Assembly (NCBI GenBank): GCA_012839605.1
Contig: DUNA01000031.1
Coordinates: 1 to 64,000, forward strand
Direction of reading: 5' to 3'
Origin: Bacteroidales bacterium
GTDB taxonomy: Bacteria > Bacteroidota > Bacteroidia > Bacteroidales > UBA932
DNA: 64,000 nt
Positions 1 through 8,057 of the stretch are shown here, piece after piece. Positions within the stretch are counted from its first letter, which is position 1, and each line of letters starts with the position of its first letter. Position numbers and translations under genes: made by a program. The notes beneath the pieces were generated by a model that saw only the letters and a list, made by a program, of their open reading frames with translations, had not been told where the DNA came from and ran no database searches.

Positions 1-651
1 GGAGCTGGCAAAACTTACGTCTGCACCTGTAAGCAGAGAAGATACGGCAGTTGCCGTAATGGAAGCCGTCAACAAAGGAATGATGGAACCCAATGTCAAA
101 TTGAACAAGAGAATTTCAAAGCAAAACAAGACACCGGCCAAGGGAGCCTTGAAGATGCCGGCAATGGCTGCCGCAGCCCCGCAACAAACGAGCAAGGTGA
201 CGCTGCGGTAGTTCATGCCCAGTTTCCTACCCACATTGGATCCAATGGCAGCTCCCGTATATACGATAGGTGCCTCGGCTCCCACACTGCCTCCAAAACC
301 AATGGTCATGGCACTGGAAATGACAGACGTATAACAATTGTGTCCTTTGATCTGTGATTGATTGCAAGAAATGGATTCCAGCACGCGCGTGACACCGTGC
401 GAAATGTTGTCTTTTACAAAATATTTTACAAACAACAGGGACAACAACATGCCCAGACCGGGCAACAGGAAATACGCCAAACTCTCTGCAGGCAAACTTA
501 CGTGTGTTGTCAGCAAGTCTTTGATGAACTGTATAAACAGCTTAAGCAGTACAGCAGCCAATCCACTGAGTAGCCCAATGACCAATGATAACACCAAAAG
601 GAGTGTGGACTCGGGTAAATGCTTAATCTTCGTCCATATCTTCTGCAACAT
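1..651 (-). CDS. ClC-family chloride channel/transporter, N-terminal 217 residues (cut by window edge)
   Basis: This frame is absent from the ORF track because it runs off the left edge. Read on the minus strand from an ATG at 649-651, it gives 217 uninterrupted codons to the window edge. The product is hydrophobic and carries the ClC signatures GGSVGAEAP (ion-pore glutamate motif) and GIFKAPLAGVLFCFEI. The family moves chloride or exchanges Cl-/H+ across the inner membrane as a dimer. The start codon lies inside the 3' end of the preceding small acidic gene (29-nt overlap), so the two are probably translationally coupled. The C-terminal half, including any CBS domains, is outside the window. 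The family call is strong; ion and transport mode are unknown. Confidence 0.9.
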   Translation of the reverse strand, partial: MLQKIWTKIKHLPESTLLLVLSLVIGLLSGLAAVLLKLFIQFIKDLLTTHVSLPAESLAYFLLPGLGMLLSLLFVKYFVKDNISHGVTRVLESISCNQSQIKGHNCYTSVISSAMTIGFGGSVGAEAPIVYTGAAIGSNVGRKLGMNYRSVTLLVCCGAAAAIAGIFKAPLAGVLFCFEILLFNLTLGSIIPLLTASITATAVSSLLTGADVSFASS

Positions 652-988
652 CTGTAAATCGCGCATCTGCGGTATCCGGGAAGTCGACGTTGTCGTCGTC
701 TCCTTGATCTTCATCTTCCGAACCAAAGATGTCTTTCTCAACTTCGTCGTAATCGTCAATCTTGACTTCAACCTTTACCAGGTAAATGGCTTCCGGAATT
801 TCAAACGTTACGGCGTAAAAGTACGTACCGTCCGGTTTGTTCACCTTCATAATATCCCCCATATAATCTGCGTACCCGCGAGGATATTTTTCTCTCCAAA
901 TACTTAAGAGTTGTGGCGGCATGTTTGTGTAGCCAATTACCAATCTTTTTTTATCGACCTGAGGTCTTTTCACCGGCGTCTTTTTCAT
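623..988 (-). CDS. Conserved small acidic protein of unknown function
   Basis: The product is 121 residues from an internal ATG (MKKTPVKRPQ). The ORF track starts 11 codons earlier at MHQNLFSLVFL, which looks like leader rather than protein. It has a compact N-terminal part (RLVIGYTNMPPQL, KYPRGYADYMGDI, YFYAVTFEIPEAIYLVKV) and ends in a long run of Asp and Glu. I recognise similar proteins of unknown function in Bacteroidales but know no activity. It lies 60 nt after argS and overlaps the ClC gene, so it is likely part of the same transcript. The acidic tail suggests a soluble protein with basic partners, which is only inference. Confidence 0.75.
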   Translation of the reverse strand: MKKTPVKRPQVDKKRLVIGYTNMPPQLLSIWREKYPRGYADYMGDIMKVNKPDGTYFYAVTFEIPEAIYLVKVEVKIDDYDEVEKDIFGSEDEDQGDDDNVDFPDTADARFTDVAEDMDED

Positions 989-1048
989 AAGAAAAACAAG
1001 AGAAAAAAGATTTTGATGCAATAATACAACAATATTTTGAAATGCAAA

Positions 1049-2827
1049 TTACATTCTTTCCGGTAATACAATACCAAGAATATCCATAGCCCGTTTTAGC
1101 AGACCGGCCACTTGTTTGAGCAAAGCCAAACGTTGGTCTCTAAGGACTGTGTCTTCTTCGTGAAGAACAGTCACTTCGTGGTAATATTTGTTGAACTCTT
1201 TAGCCAAGTCGTAGCAAAAATTGGCTACTTGTGCCGGCGAATAAGAGGTTCCTGCTTCTTCCAACACGTGTGGATACGAAGCCATGATTTTTATCAATCC
1301 GTACTCCGTTTCTTCCATAGGCCGGCCCGACATCCGGGCTTTGTATCCTCTTTCTTCGGCTTTTCTCAATATGGATTGAATGCGTGCGTAGGTATATTGA
1401 ATGAACGGTCCCGTATGGCCGTTAAAGTCTATGGACTCTTTTGGATTGAAGAGCATGGTTTTTCTGGGGTCTACTTTTAAGATGAAATACTTGAGAGCAC
1501 CCATGCCCAACGTTTCATACAGCCGCTCTTTTTCTTCCGGCAACATGTCTTCCAACTTGGCCGATTCTCCGGATGTGATACGCGCCGTCTCTACCATTTG
1601 GTCCATCAAATCGTCCGCGTCTACCACCGTGCCTTCGCGCGATTTCATTCTTCCGTCCGGCAATTCAACCATGCCGTAAGACAAGTGTATGAGATTGTCT
1701 GCCCAAGGATATCCCAGTTTTTTGATAAGGACTTTCAACACTTGAAAGTGGTAATTTTGTTCGTTCCCAACCACATAGATGTGCTTGTTGAAGGCGCTTT
1801 CATCGTAACGACTCACGGCCGTTCCCAAATCTTGCGTCATATATACAGAAGTACCGTCCGAGCGCAGCAGAAGCTTTTGATCCAAACCTTCTTCTGTCAA
1901 ATCGCACCATACAGAACCGTCTTGCTTTTGGAAAAACACACCTTGCTTCAAACCCTCTTCTACCAATTGTTTCCCCAACAGGTACGTGTCCGATTCGTAA
2001 TATATCTTATCAAAAGACACCCCCATACGTTCGTACGTTTGGTCAAAACCTTCGTACACCCACCCGTTCATTTTCTTCCACAAATCCAGCACGTCTTTGT
2101 CTCCTTGCTCCCATTTGATCAACATCTCCTGTGCTTGGCGGATAAGCGGTGCTTCTTTTTCCGCTTCTTCCACAGACTTGCCCTGTTCTTCCAATGCCTT
2201 TATCTGCTCTTTGTATTTGTCATTGAACAGCACGTAATAATCGCCTACAAAGTGGTCTCCCTTTTTTCCGGAAGATTCCGGCGTTTCGTTTTCTCCGTAC
2301 TGTTCCCACGCCAACATAGATTTGCTGATGTGGATGCCGCGGTCGTTTACCAAATTTACCTTGATGACCTTGTGGCCGTTGGCTTCCATAATGCGTGAAA
2401 CGGACCAGCCCAACAAGTTGTTACGAATGTGTCCCAAATGAAGAGGCTTGTTTGTATTGGGAGAGGAGTATTCTACCATCACCGTTTTCCCCGAGGGACC
2501 TTTCTGTCCGTAATCGGGTGTGTGGGCTATGTGCTCCAACATTTGCAACCAAAACGGCCCGGACATTTTCAAGTTCAAAAACCCCTTGATGACTTGATAC
2601 GATGCAATCCGTTCTTCCAATTGCACCATGTGTTTGCCCAATGTTTCGGCTGTTTCTACAGGCGATTTCTTGCTTATTTTCAACAACGGAAAGACGACGA
2701 TTGTGAAGTCGCCTTCAAATTCTTTTCTTGTTTCTTGTATTTGCAGCACTTCAGGAGAAGGTGTTACGCCGTACAGCTGCCGGATGGTTTTCTCAAGTGC
2801 TTGCGATATGATGGTATGGGCGTTCAT
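1049..2827 (-). CDS. argS: Arginyl-tRNA synthetase
   Basis: This 592-residue class I aminoacyl-tRNA synthetase charges tRNA-Arg with arginine in the cytosol. The N-terminal additional domain is followed by the HIGH-type motif HLGH (residues 130-133, in SPNTNKPLHLGHIRNN), the MKSREGT loop that replaces KMSKS in this family, and a C-terminal DALR anticodon-binding domain ending in VLPERM. Length is normal. The ATG is immediately adjacent to the stop of the upstream symporter gene (no spacer), indicating co-transcription. A tRNA-Arg(CCT) gene lies 36 kb away in the same window. Confidence 0.97.
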   Translation of the reverse strand: MNAHTIISQALEKTIRQLYGVTPSPEVLQIQETRKEFEGDFTIVVFPLLKISKKSPVETAETLGKHMVQLEERIASYQVIKGFLNLKMSGPFWLQMLEHIAHTPDYGQKGPSGKTVMVEYSSPNTNKPLHLGHIRNNLLGWSVSRIMEANGHKVIKVNLVNDRGIHISKSMLAWEQYGENETPESSGKKGDHFVGDYYVLFNDKYKEQIKALEEQGKSVEEAEKEAPLIRQAQEMLIKWEQGDKDVLDLWKKMNGWVYEGFDQTYERMGVSFDKIYYESDTYLLGKQLVEEGLKQGVFFQKQDGSVWCDLTEEGLDQKLLLRSDGTSVYMTQDLGTAVSRYDESAFNKHIYVVGNEQNYHFQVLKVLIKKLGYPWADNLIHLSYGMVELPDGRMKSREGTVVDADDLMDQMVETARITSGESAKLEDMLPEEKERLYETLGMGALKYFILKVDPRKTMLFNPKESIDFNGHTGPFIQYTYARIQSILRKAEERGYKARMSGRPMEETEYGLIKIMASYPHVLEEAGTSYSPAQVANFCYDLAKEFNKYYHEVTVLHEEDTVLRDQRLALLKQVAGLLKRAMDILGIVLPERM

Positions 2828-4165
2828 TTATTTAAAATATTGTTTGATGGCCACTTTCACTTTAGGCGACAAATACACCATGGTAAACACGGTGCAAAAC
2901 GCCATGAAAGCATACGCAATATCTATAATATCCACTACCGCTGCTAAGGGAATGACGGCTCCCATAACCAATGTTCCCAAGAACAAGTAGTTGTAATAAT
3001 GCGCTCTGTGGGCTCCAAACAGAAAGTTTGTACATTTTGTACCGTAATACGAATAGGAAAACATGGTGGAAAAGGCAAAGACAAGGACTACAAGGAGCAA
3101 CAGATAGCTGCCCCATCCGGGAATGGATCGTTCAAAAGATTCCATAACCATTTGCATACCTTGCAAGTCCGATACGTTGTATCTTGCGTTGACAAGTACA
3201 GCCAATGCCGTTAAGGTACATACCAGACCTGAGTCTATAGAGGGAGCAATCATAGCCACCAACCCTTCCCGTACAGGTTCTGTAGTTCTTGAAGCCCCAT
3301 GCATCATAGAAGCCGTTCCTACTCCGGCTTCGTTGACAAAAGCCGCTCTTCTGGCTCCAATGACAATGACGGACCCCACAAAACCTCCTGCTCCTGCTTT
3401 CAAATTGAAGGCATTTTGGAAAATGGAAGCAAATACACCGGGAACTTCTCCCAAATTGGTCAGAATGATGTACAATACCAGCAAGAAATAATAGCCTACC
3501 ATAAAAGGCACGATACGCGAAGCCACCCTTCCTATACGGGAAATACCTCCCAATACGACTATGGCTACGATACCGGCTATAGCAAGCCCTGTTACAAAAC
3601 GCAATCCTATGGTGTTTTCAATCCCTGCAGGTGTGTATATGACCGTTTGCAACGCTTCTGTAAGTTGGTTGGATTGCATCAGACAAAAGGTTCCAATCAG
3701 ACCGAACGTGGAAAAGAATACGGCCAACGGCTTCCATTTCTTACCCAAGCCTTCTGTTATCATGTACATGGTTCCTCCTTGTATCTCTCCCGCACTGTCT
3801 TTTCCCTTATACATCACAGCCAGCGTACCTTCAAAAAACTTGGTAGCCATTCCCACTATGGCACTGACCCACATCCAAAAAATGGCCCCGGGGCCTCCCA
3901 AAGTGATGGCTACGGCCACACCGGAAATATTACCCAAGCCTACGGTGGCCGCAATGGCCGAGGTAAGCGCCTGGAATGAACTCAACTGTCCGGCTGCCTT
4001 TTCTTCTTTTACCCCTACTGCTTTAAGGGCCCTGCCGTAATAACGAAGCGGAATGAAACCGGAATATACCATGAAAAACAAACCTCCTCCTATGAGCGTC
4101 AGAAACAGAGGAAGGTTCAGCCAAGAGCTGAAGGTGTGGAGCAGGTCGCCTATCTTTTCAAACAT
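2828..4165 (-). CDS. Sodium:alanine symporter, AGCS family
   Basis: A 445-residue polytopic inner-membrane protein with the AGCS signature GGPGAIFWMWVSAIVGMATKFFEGTLAVMYK and many hydrophobic helices. The family imports alanine or glycine with Na+, or H+ in some members. The length fits the family. It starts 3 nt after the sigma-factor stop and ends directly against argS, so it sits inside a sigma-symporter-argS transcript. Na+ coupling would draw on the same ion that the decarboxylase near 24-29 kb is expected to pump; that link is inference. Confidence 0.93.
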   Translation of the reverse strand: MFEKIGDLLHTFSSWLNLPLFLTLIGGGLFFMVYSGFIPLRYYGRALKAVGVKEEKAAGQLSSFQALTSAIAATVGLGNISGVAVAITLGGPGAIFWMWVSAIVGMATKFFEGTLAVMYKGKDSAGEIQGGTMYMITEGLGKKWKPLAVFFSTFGLIGTFCLMQSNQLTEALQTVIYTPAGIENTIGLRFVTGLAIAGIVAIVVLGGISRIGRVASRIVPFMVGYYFLLVLYIILTNLGEVPGVFASIFQNAFNLKAGAGGFVGSVIVIGARRAAFVNEAGVGTASMMHGASRTTEPVREGLVAMIAPSIDSGLVCTLTALAVLVNARYNVSDLQGMQMVMESFERSIPGWGSYLLLLVVLVFAFSTMFSYSYYGTKCTNFLFGAHRAHYYNYLFLGTLVMGAVIPLAAVVDIIDIAYAFMAFCTVFTMVYLSPKVKVAIKQYFK

Positions 4166-4168
4166 AGA

Positions 4169-5029
4169 CTAGCCTAAATATGTTTTTAATAATTTGCTTC
4201 TGGCGCTGTGACGCAGCCTTCTGATGGCTTTCTCTTTGATCTGACGAACGCGCTCCCGCGTCAAGCCAAATTCTTCTCCAATCTCTTCCAAAGTCATTTC
4301 TTGGGTACCGATTCCAAAGAAGTATTTTACGATATCTCTTTCTCTCTTGGATAGAGTAGACAAGGCGCGTTCAATTTCTTTATTCAAACTCTCATTGACC
4401 AACCCCCTGTCTGCATTTGGGGAATCGTTGTTTACCAACACATCCAACAGGCTGTTGTCTTCCCCGTCTATAAAGGGGGCATCTACAGATACGTGACGTC
4501 CCGAAACACGGAGGGTATCTGAAATTTTTTCACTGGGAATATCTAATATCTCTGACAATTCGTCCGGAGAAGGCATCCGCTCATGCTCTTGTTCAAATTT
4601 TGAAAGAGCTCTATTGATTTTATTTAAGGACCCTACTTGGTTCAAAGGCAAACGAACAATACGGCTTTGTTCTGCCAAAGCTTGTAGTATGGATTGCCTG
4701 ATCCACCAAACGGCATAAGAAATAAATTTGAAACCGCGTGTTTCATCAAATTTTTCCGCCGCCTTGATCAAACCCAAGTTTCCTTCGTTGATCAAATCCG
4801 GGAGACTCAACCCCTGATTCTGATACTGTTTTGCAACAGACACCACAAACCTCAGATTGGCTCGAGTCATTTTTTCAAGAGCCAATTGGTCTCCTTTTTT
4901 GATGCGTTGCGCCAATTCCACTTCCTCTTCCACAGAAATCAGCTCTTCCCTGCCTATTTCTTGCAAATACTTATCCAGAGAAGCACTTTCTCTGTTAGTA
5001 ATTGATTTTGTAATCTTTAATTGTCTCAT
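4169..5029 (-). CDS. rpoD: Primary RNA polymerase sigma factor (sigma-70 family, Bacteroidetes SigA type)
   Basis: A 286-residue housekeeping sigma factor. Region 1.2 starts near [14 protein letters not shown]. Region 2 carries the -10 recognition and melting segment [15 protein letters not shown]. Region 3 follows with [12 protein letters not shown]. Region 4.2 has the helix-turn-helix [27 protein letters not shown]. The long acidic region 1.1 of E. coli RpoD is absent, as in Bacteroidetes sigma-A proteins, which read TAnnTTTG -7 elements. Such elements are abundant in this window. A 12-bp hairpin with a U-tract sits between degQ and this start, so expression may depend on read-through. Confidence 0.95.
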   Translation of the reverse strand: MRQLKITKSITNRESASLDKYLQEIGREELISVEEEVELAQRIKKGDQLALEKMTRANLRFVVSVAKQYQNQGLSLPDLINEGNLGLIKAAEKFDETRGFKFISYAVWWIRQSILQALAEQSRIVRLPLNQVGSLNKINRALSKFEQEHERMPSPDELSEILDIPSEKISDTLRVSGRHVSVDAPFIDGEDNSLLDVLVNNDSPNADRGLVNESLNKEIERALSTLSKRERDIVKYFFGIGTQEMTLEEIGEEFGLTRERVRQIKEKAIRRLRHSARSKLLKTYLG

Positions 5030-5047
5030 CTAATAATAAAAAATTCT

Positions 5048-5077
5048 AACTGCCTTCTTATACGTAAAAAGACAGTT
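5048..5077 (-). terminator. Hairpin with U-tract between degQ and the sigma-factor gene
   Basis: On the minus strand AACTGTCTTTTT and AAGAAGGCAGTT pair over 12 bp (two are G-U) around a 6-nt loop. A run of six T residues follows, ending 8 nt before the sigma-factor ATG. As RNA from degQ it looks like an intrinsic terminator placed in the leader of rpoD. No exact TAnnTTTG element was found between hairpin and start. Confidence 0.55.
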
Positions 5078-5110
5078 AAAGTTTCATTTCCCAAAAAATA
5101 TTTTCAGGAA

Positions 5111-6556
5111 TCAGTTGCCCAAAGCATAGTAATAGACAGATCCGTCTGGATATTTCCCCTCAATAAGTACACCACGCTCAGCCATTTGTACCATTTGGGC
5201 CAACTGCTGAACACTGGTAACGGGCTTCTGGTTTACGTGCGTTATGACAAATCCTTTTTTGATACCGGCTCTTCTGATTTTTCCGTCTTCCAAAGAAACG
5301 ATTTCAATCCCGGAACGAATTTTCAACTTCTCACGCAATGCTTTATCGGCCGGGCGCAACGAAGCTCCCAGGAAATGCGTTACGTCTCCATCACTTTCCG
5401 TTATCAATTGCGTATCTCCCGATCTGCTTTGCAAGGTGGCGGTCACAGTCATCTGTTTTCCTCCTCTGAGCAAAGTGAGTTTTATGTTGTCCCCGGGACT
5501 GTAGCTGTTTATTTGTTCTTGCACGGCCGTTCCCGTATTTACGACTACATCTTCAATTTGTATAAGAATATCACCCGTCTTTACTCCGGCCTTCTCTGCC
5601 GCTCCGTTTTTCGTTACCTCATGAATATACACACCCTTAATTTCTTTGATGTCTTTTTCTTTGGCCAAATCTCCCGTTACGTCTTGCATGCTGATACCCA
5701 ATAGGGCCCTTTGGACGATTCCGTACTTGCGGATATCTTCCACTACTTTTCGAGCCATATTGGAAGGTACGGCAAACGAGTATCCGTCATACGAGCCTGT
5801 ACGTGTGGCAATGGCCGTATTGATGCCTACCAATTCACCTTTGACGTTTACCAAGGCCCCTCCGGAATTGCCGGGATTTACGGCTGCGTCTGTCTGTATG
5901 AAAGCTTCTATTTTAAATTCTTCTCTGTGAGAAGGCAAACTGCGTCCTTTTGCACTTACAATACCGGCTGTGATGGTGGAGCGCAAATCATAGGGATTGC
6001 CTATGGCCAGGACCCATTGGCCCAAGCGCAAATCGTCTGAATTGCCGTATTTCATATACGGCAAACCGGTAGCCTCTATCTTTAGCAAAGCGATATCTGT
6101 ATCCGGGTCCTTCCCTACTACTTTTCCATCATACTGTCTTTTGTCGTCCAGCGTAACGACTACTTCTTCTGCACCGTCAATGACGTGTGTAGCTGTAATG
6201 ATGTACCCGTCAGGGCTTATAATGACTCCCGAACCGGCTCCCACTTGAGGCCGCATTTGAGGTGAATCGCCGTATCCAAAGAAAAAATCAAGAAAGCTTT
6301 GAGGTCCTTGCATGGATTGGCCTCTTTTAACAACCTTCACGTGTACAACGGATTTGACACCTGTTTCTGCAGCAAATGTAAAATCCGGATAGGACGATTC
6401 TGCCAGAGAAACTTTATGAATAACCGGCTCTTGTCCCTGAGTCACGTATACTTTTTCCATTTGCTTGGATGTATTTGCCACATGGTTTACCAACAAAGTT
6501 GTCCCAACACTAACGAGTGCCGTAATGATAATCACAAGTCCAATTCTGTTTTTCAT
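5111..6556 (-). CDS. degQ: Periplasmic serine protease DegQ/HtrA (Do family)
   Basis: A 481-residue protein with an N-terminal membrane/signal segment (IGLVIIITALVSVGTTLLV), a trypsin-like domain and two C-terminal PDZ domains. The catalytic triad is visible: His124 in TATHVIDGAEE, Asp154 in DTDIALLKI and Ser231 in NPGNSGGALVN. The family degrades or chaperones misfolded envelope proteins as trimers and larger cages. Length is normal. It lies directly upstream of the primary sigma-factor gene, separated by an 81-nt spacer that holds a hairpin. No exact TAnnTTTG promoter was found just upstream. Confidence 0.95.
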   Translation of the reverse strand: MKNRIGLVIIITALVSVGTTLLVNHVANTSKQMEKVYVTQGQEPVIHKVSLAESSYPDFTFAAETGVKSVVHVKVVKRGQSMQGPQSFLDFFFGYGDSPQMRPQVGAGSGVIISPDGYIITATHVIDGAEEVVVTLDDKRQYDGKVVGKDPDTDIALLKIEATGLPYMKYGNSDDLRLGQWVLAIGNPYDLRSTITAGIVSAKGRSLPSHREEFKIEAFIQTDAAVNPGNSGGALVNVKGELVGINTAIATRTGSYDGYSFAVPSNMARKVVEDIRKYGIVQRALLGISMQDVTGDLAKEKDIKEIKGVYIHEVTKNGAAEKAGVKTGDILIQIEDVVVNTGTAVQEQINSYSPGDNIKLTLLRGGKQMTVTATLQSRSGDTQLITESDGDVTHFLGASLRPADKALREKLKIRSGIEIVSLEDGKIRRAGIKKGFVITHVNQKPVTSVQQLAQMVQMAERGVLIEGKYPDGSVYYYALGN

Positions 6557-6579
6557 TGTTCTATCTCTTAAAATTTATC

Positions 6580-6587
6580 TACTTTTG
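6580..6587 (+). promoter_or_regulatory. Predicted -7 element TACTTTTG for dapF
   Basis: Exact match to the Bacteroidetes -7 consensus TAnnTTTG, 29 nt before the dapF ATG in the divergent spacer with degQ. Confidence 0.6.
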
Positions 6588-6616
6588 AAAATTATTTCAA
6601 AATTCATACCAAAATC

Positions 6617-7408
6617 ATGAAACTGCCATTTTGTAAATACCACGGTGCCGGCAACGATTTTATTCTCATAGACAACCGCAAGGGTGGCATCAAACTGAAA
6701 TCAAAACAGATACAGGCACTCTGTCACAGAAGGTTTGGCGTGGGTGCAGACGGGCTGATCTTATTGGAGAGCGCCCAAGCGCCGTTCCAATACTACATGG
6801 CTTTTTACAATTCTGACGGTACAGAGGGAACCATGTGCGGCAACGGCGGACGCTGCCTGGTGGCTTTTGCAGATAAACTGGGTATTACAAACCATCATTT
6901 CTTGGCCATTGACGGTGAACACAACGCGTTCGTACTGGAAAAATCAGGCAACAACACGTTGGTAAAACTACAACTGGGCGATGTCAAAGAAGTCCTGACT
7001 TATGACGAAAACAGCTACATAGTTCAAACAGGTTCGCCGCATTTGGTACGCTTTGTACCCGATGTGCAAGCCATAGACGTACATACTGAAGGAGCCTACT
7101 GGCGTAGCCATCCTGACTTTGGAGCCAAAGGCGTCAATGTGAACTTTGTGGAAATTTTAGACCAAGGATGTCTTTATGTACGGACGTTTGAAAGAGGTGT
7201 GGAAGCGGAAACGTGGGCATGCGGAACGGGTTCTGTAGCCAGTGCTTTGGCAGCGCGTGTTCACACAAACAGCCAATTGGTCCATTGGTCCATCCAAACA
7301 AAAGGGGGAAATCTACAAGTAGATTACATCCCGGAAGAAAAAGGCTTTCAAAAGGTGTTTCTGACCGGCGGAGCCGTTTTGGTTTTTACAGGCCATGCGG
7401 ACCTGTAG
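6617..7408 (+). CDS. dapF: Diaminopimelate epimerase
   Basis: A 263-residue cofactor-independent racemase that converts LL- to meso-diaminopimelate, the precursor of lysine and peptidoglycan cross-links. Both catalytic cysteines are present: MCGNGGRC (Cys74) and WACGTGSVASA (about residue 203), together with the substrate loop KYHGAGNDFI at the N-terminus. The next lysine-pathway enzyme, lysA, is in the window at about 16 kb but is not linked. The gene is convergent with yggS and their 3' ends overlap by 23 nt. Confidence 0.96.
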   Translation: MKLPFCKYHGAGNDFILIDNRKGGIKLKSKQIQALCHRRFGVGADGLILLESAQAPFQYYMAFYNSDGTEGTMCGNGGRCLVAFADKLGITNHHFLAIDGEHNAFVLEKSGNNTLVKLQLGDVKEVLTYDENSYIVQTGSPHLVRFVPDVQAIDVHTEGAYWRSHPDFGAKGVNVNFVEILDQGCLYVRTFERGVEAETWACGTGSVASALAARVHTNSQLVHWSIQTKGGNLQVDYIPEEKGFQKVFLTGGAVLVFTGHADL

Positions 7409-8057
7409 CTCTTGGAGGGAAAATGGCACTGCCTATACGCAACATAGTGCTTCCTTGCTCCAAAGCTGTTTCATAATCTCCCGTCATACCCATAGAACAA
7501 TGTACAAACGCCGGGTTGTCTGCAAACCGGCCTTGTTTTAAGGTGTCAAACAGCTGCCGCAGTTGTTTGAACTCTCTGGCAACCACTTGCTTATCATCCG
7601 TAAACGTAGCCATCCCCATGACTCCGCATAGGGTCACGTTGGGGTACATGTCTTTGTCCACTTGCAACACCTCTTCCGGAAGGTAGCCTTGCTTTGTTTC
7701 CTCTTGTGCAATGTGTACTTGCAAGAGCACATCTTGAACCACACCCAACCTTTCCGCCTGTGTCTGTATGGCACGCAACAACCTGTCTCTGTCTACCGAT
7801 TGAATGAGTTTGGCGTATCCTACTACTTCTTTTACTTTGTTCGTTTGTAAACGGCCGATGAAGTGCCATTCGATATCTTTGGGCAACAAAGGAATTTTCT
7901 CTGCCATTTCCCGCGATCTGTTTTCTCCAAAGACCCGTTGTCCTGCATTGTAAGCGCGTTGAATAAGGTCTGTGGATTGAAACTTGGAAACGGCTACCAA
8001 AACAACATCAGGTGGAAGCAAGTCATGCAGATGTCTTACATGTTCTTCAATCATCAT
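7386..8057 (-). CDS. PLP homeostasis protein, YggS/PLPBP family
   Basis: A 223-residue single-domain alanine-racemase-fold protein that binds pyridoxal phosphate without known catalytic activity and buffers the PLP and amino-acid pools. The PLP lysine is Lys25 in VAVSKFQ, followed by VFGENRSREM, the conserved HFIGRLQTNKVK segment and the C-terminal phosphate-binding SMGMTGDYETAL...MLRIGSAIF. The ATG overlaps the yidC stop by 4 nt, so it is translated from the yidC transcript. It is convergent with dapF. Confidence 0.93.
   Translation of the reverse strand: MMIEEHVRHLHDLLPPDVVLVAVSKFQSTDLIQRAYNAGQRVFGENRSREMAEKIPLLPKDIEWHFIGRLQTNKVKEVVGYAKLIQSVDRDRLLRAIQTQAERLGVVQDVLLQVHIAQEETKQGYLPEEVLQVDKDMYPNVTLCGVMGMATFTDDKQVVAREFKQLRQLFDTLKQGRFADNPAFVHCSMGMTGDYETALEQGSTMLRIGSAIFPPRATGPHGL

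Noticed and set aside
362-907. Plus-strand ORF of 181 codons opposite the ClC and small acidic genes
   Set aside because: It is a shadow of two minus-strand genes, one with strong ClC motifs. Its product has no recognisable features.
1041-1051. Promoter-like TAATTTGC upstream of the small acidic gene
   Set aside because: It has only one nucleotide between TA and TTTG, so it does not match TAnnTTTG, and it overlaps the argS stop; co-transcription with argS explains expression better.
1598-2398. Plus-strand ORF of 266 codons opposite argS
   Set aside because: It is rich in Phe, His, Val and Arg, which is typical of the antisense of a charged protein, and argS motifs are clear on the other strand.
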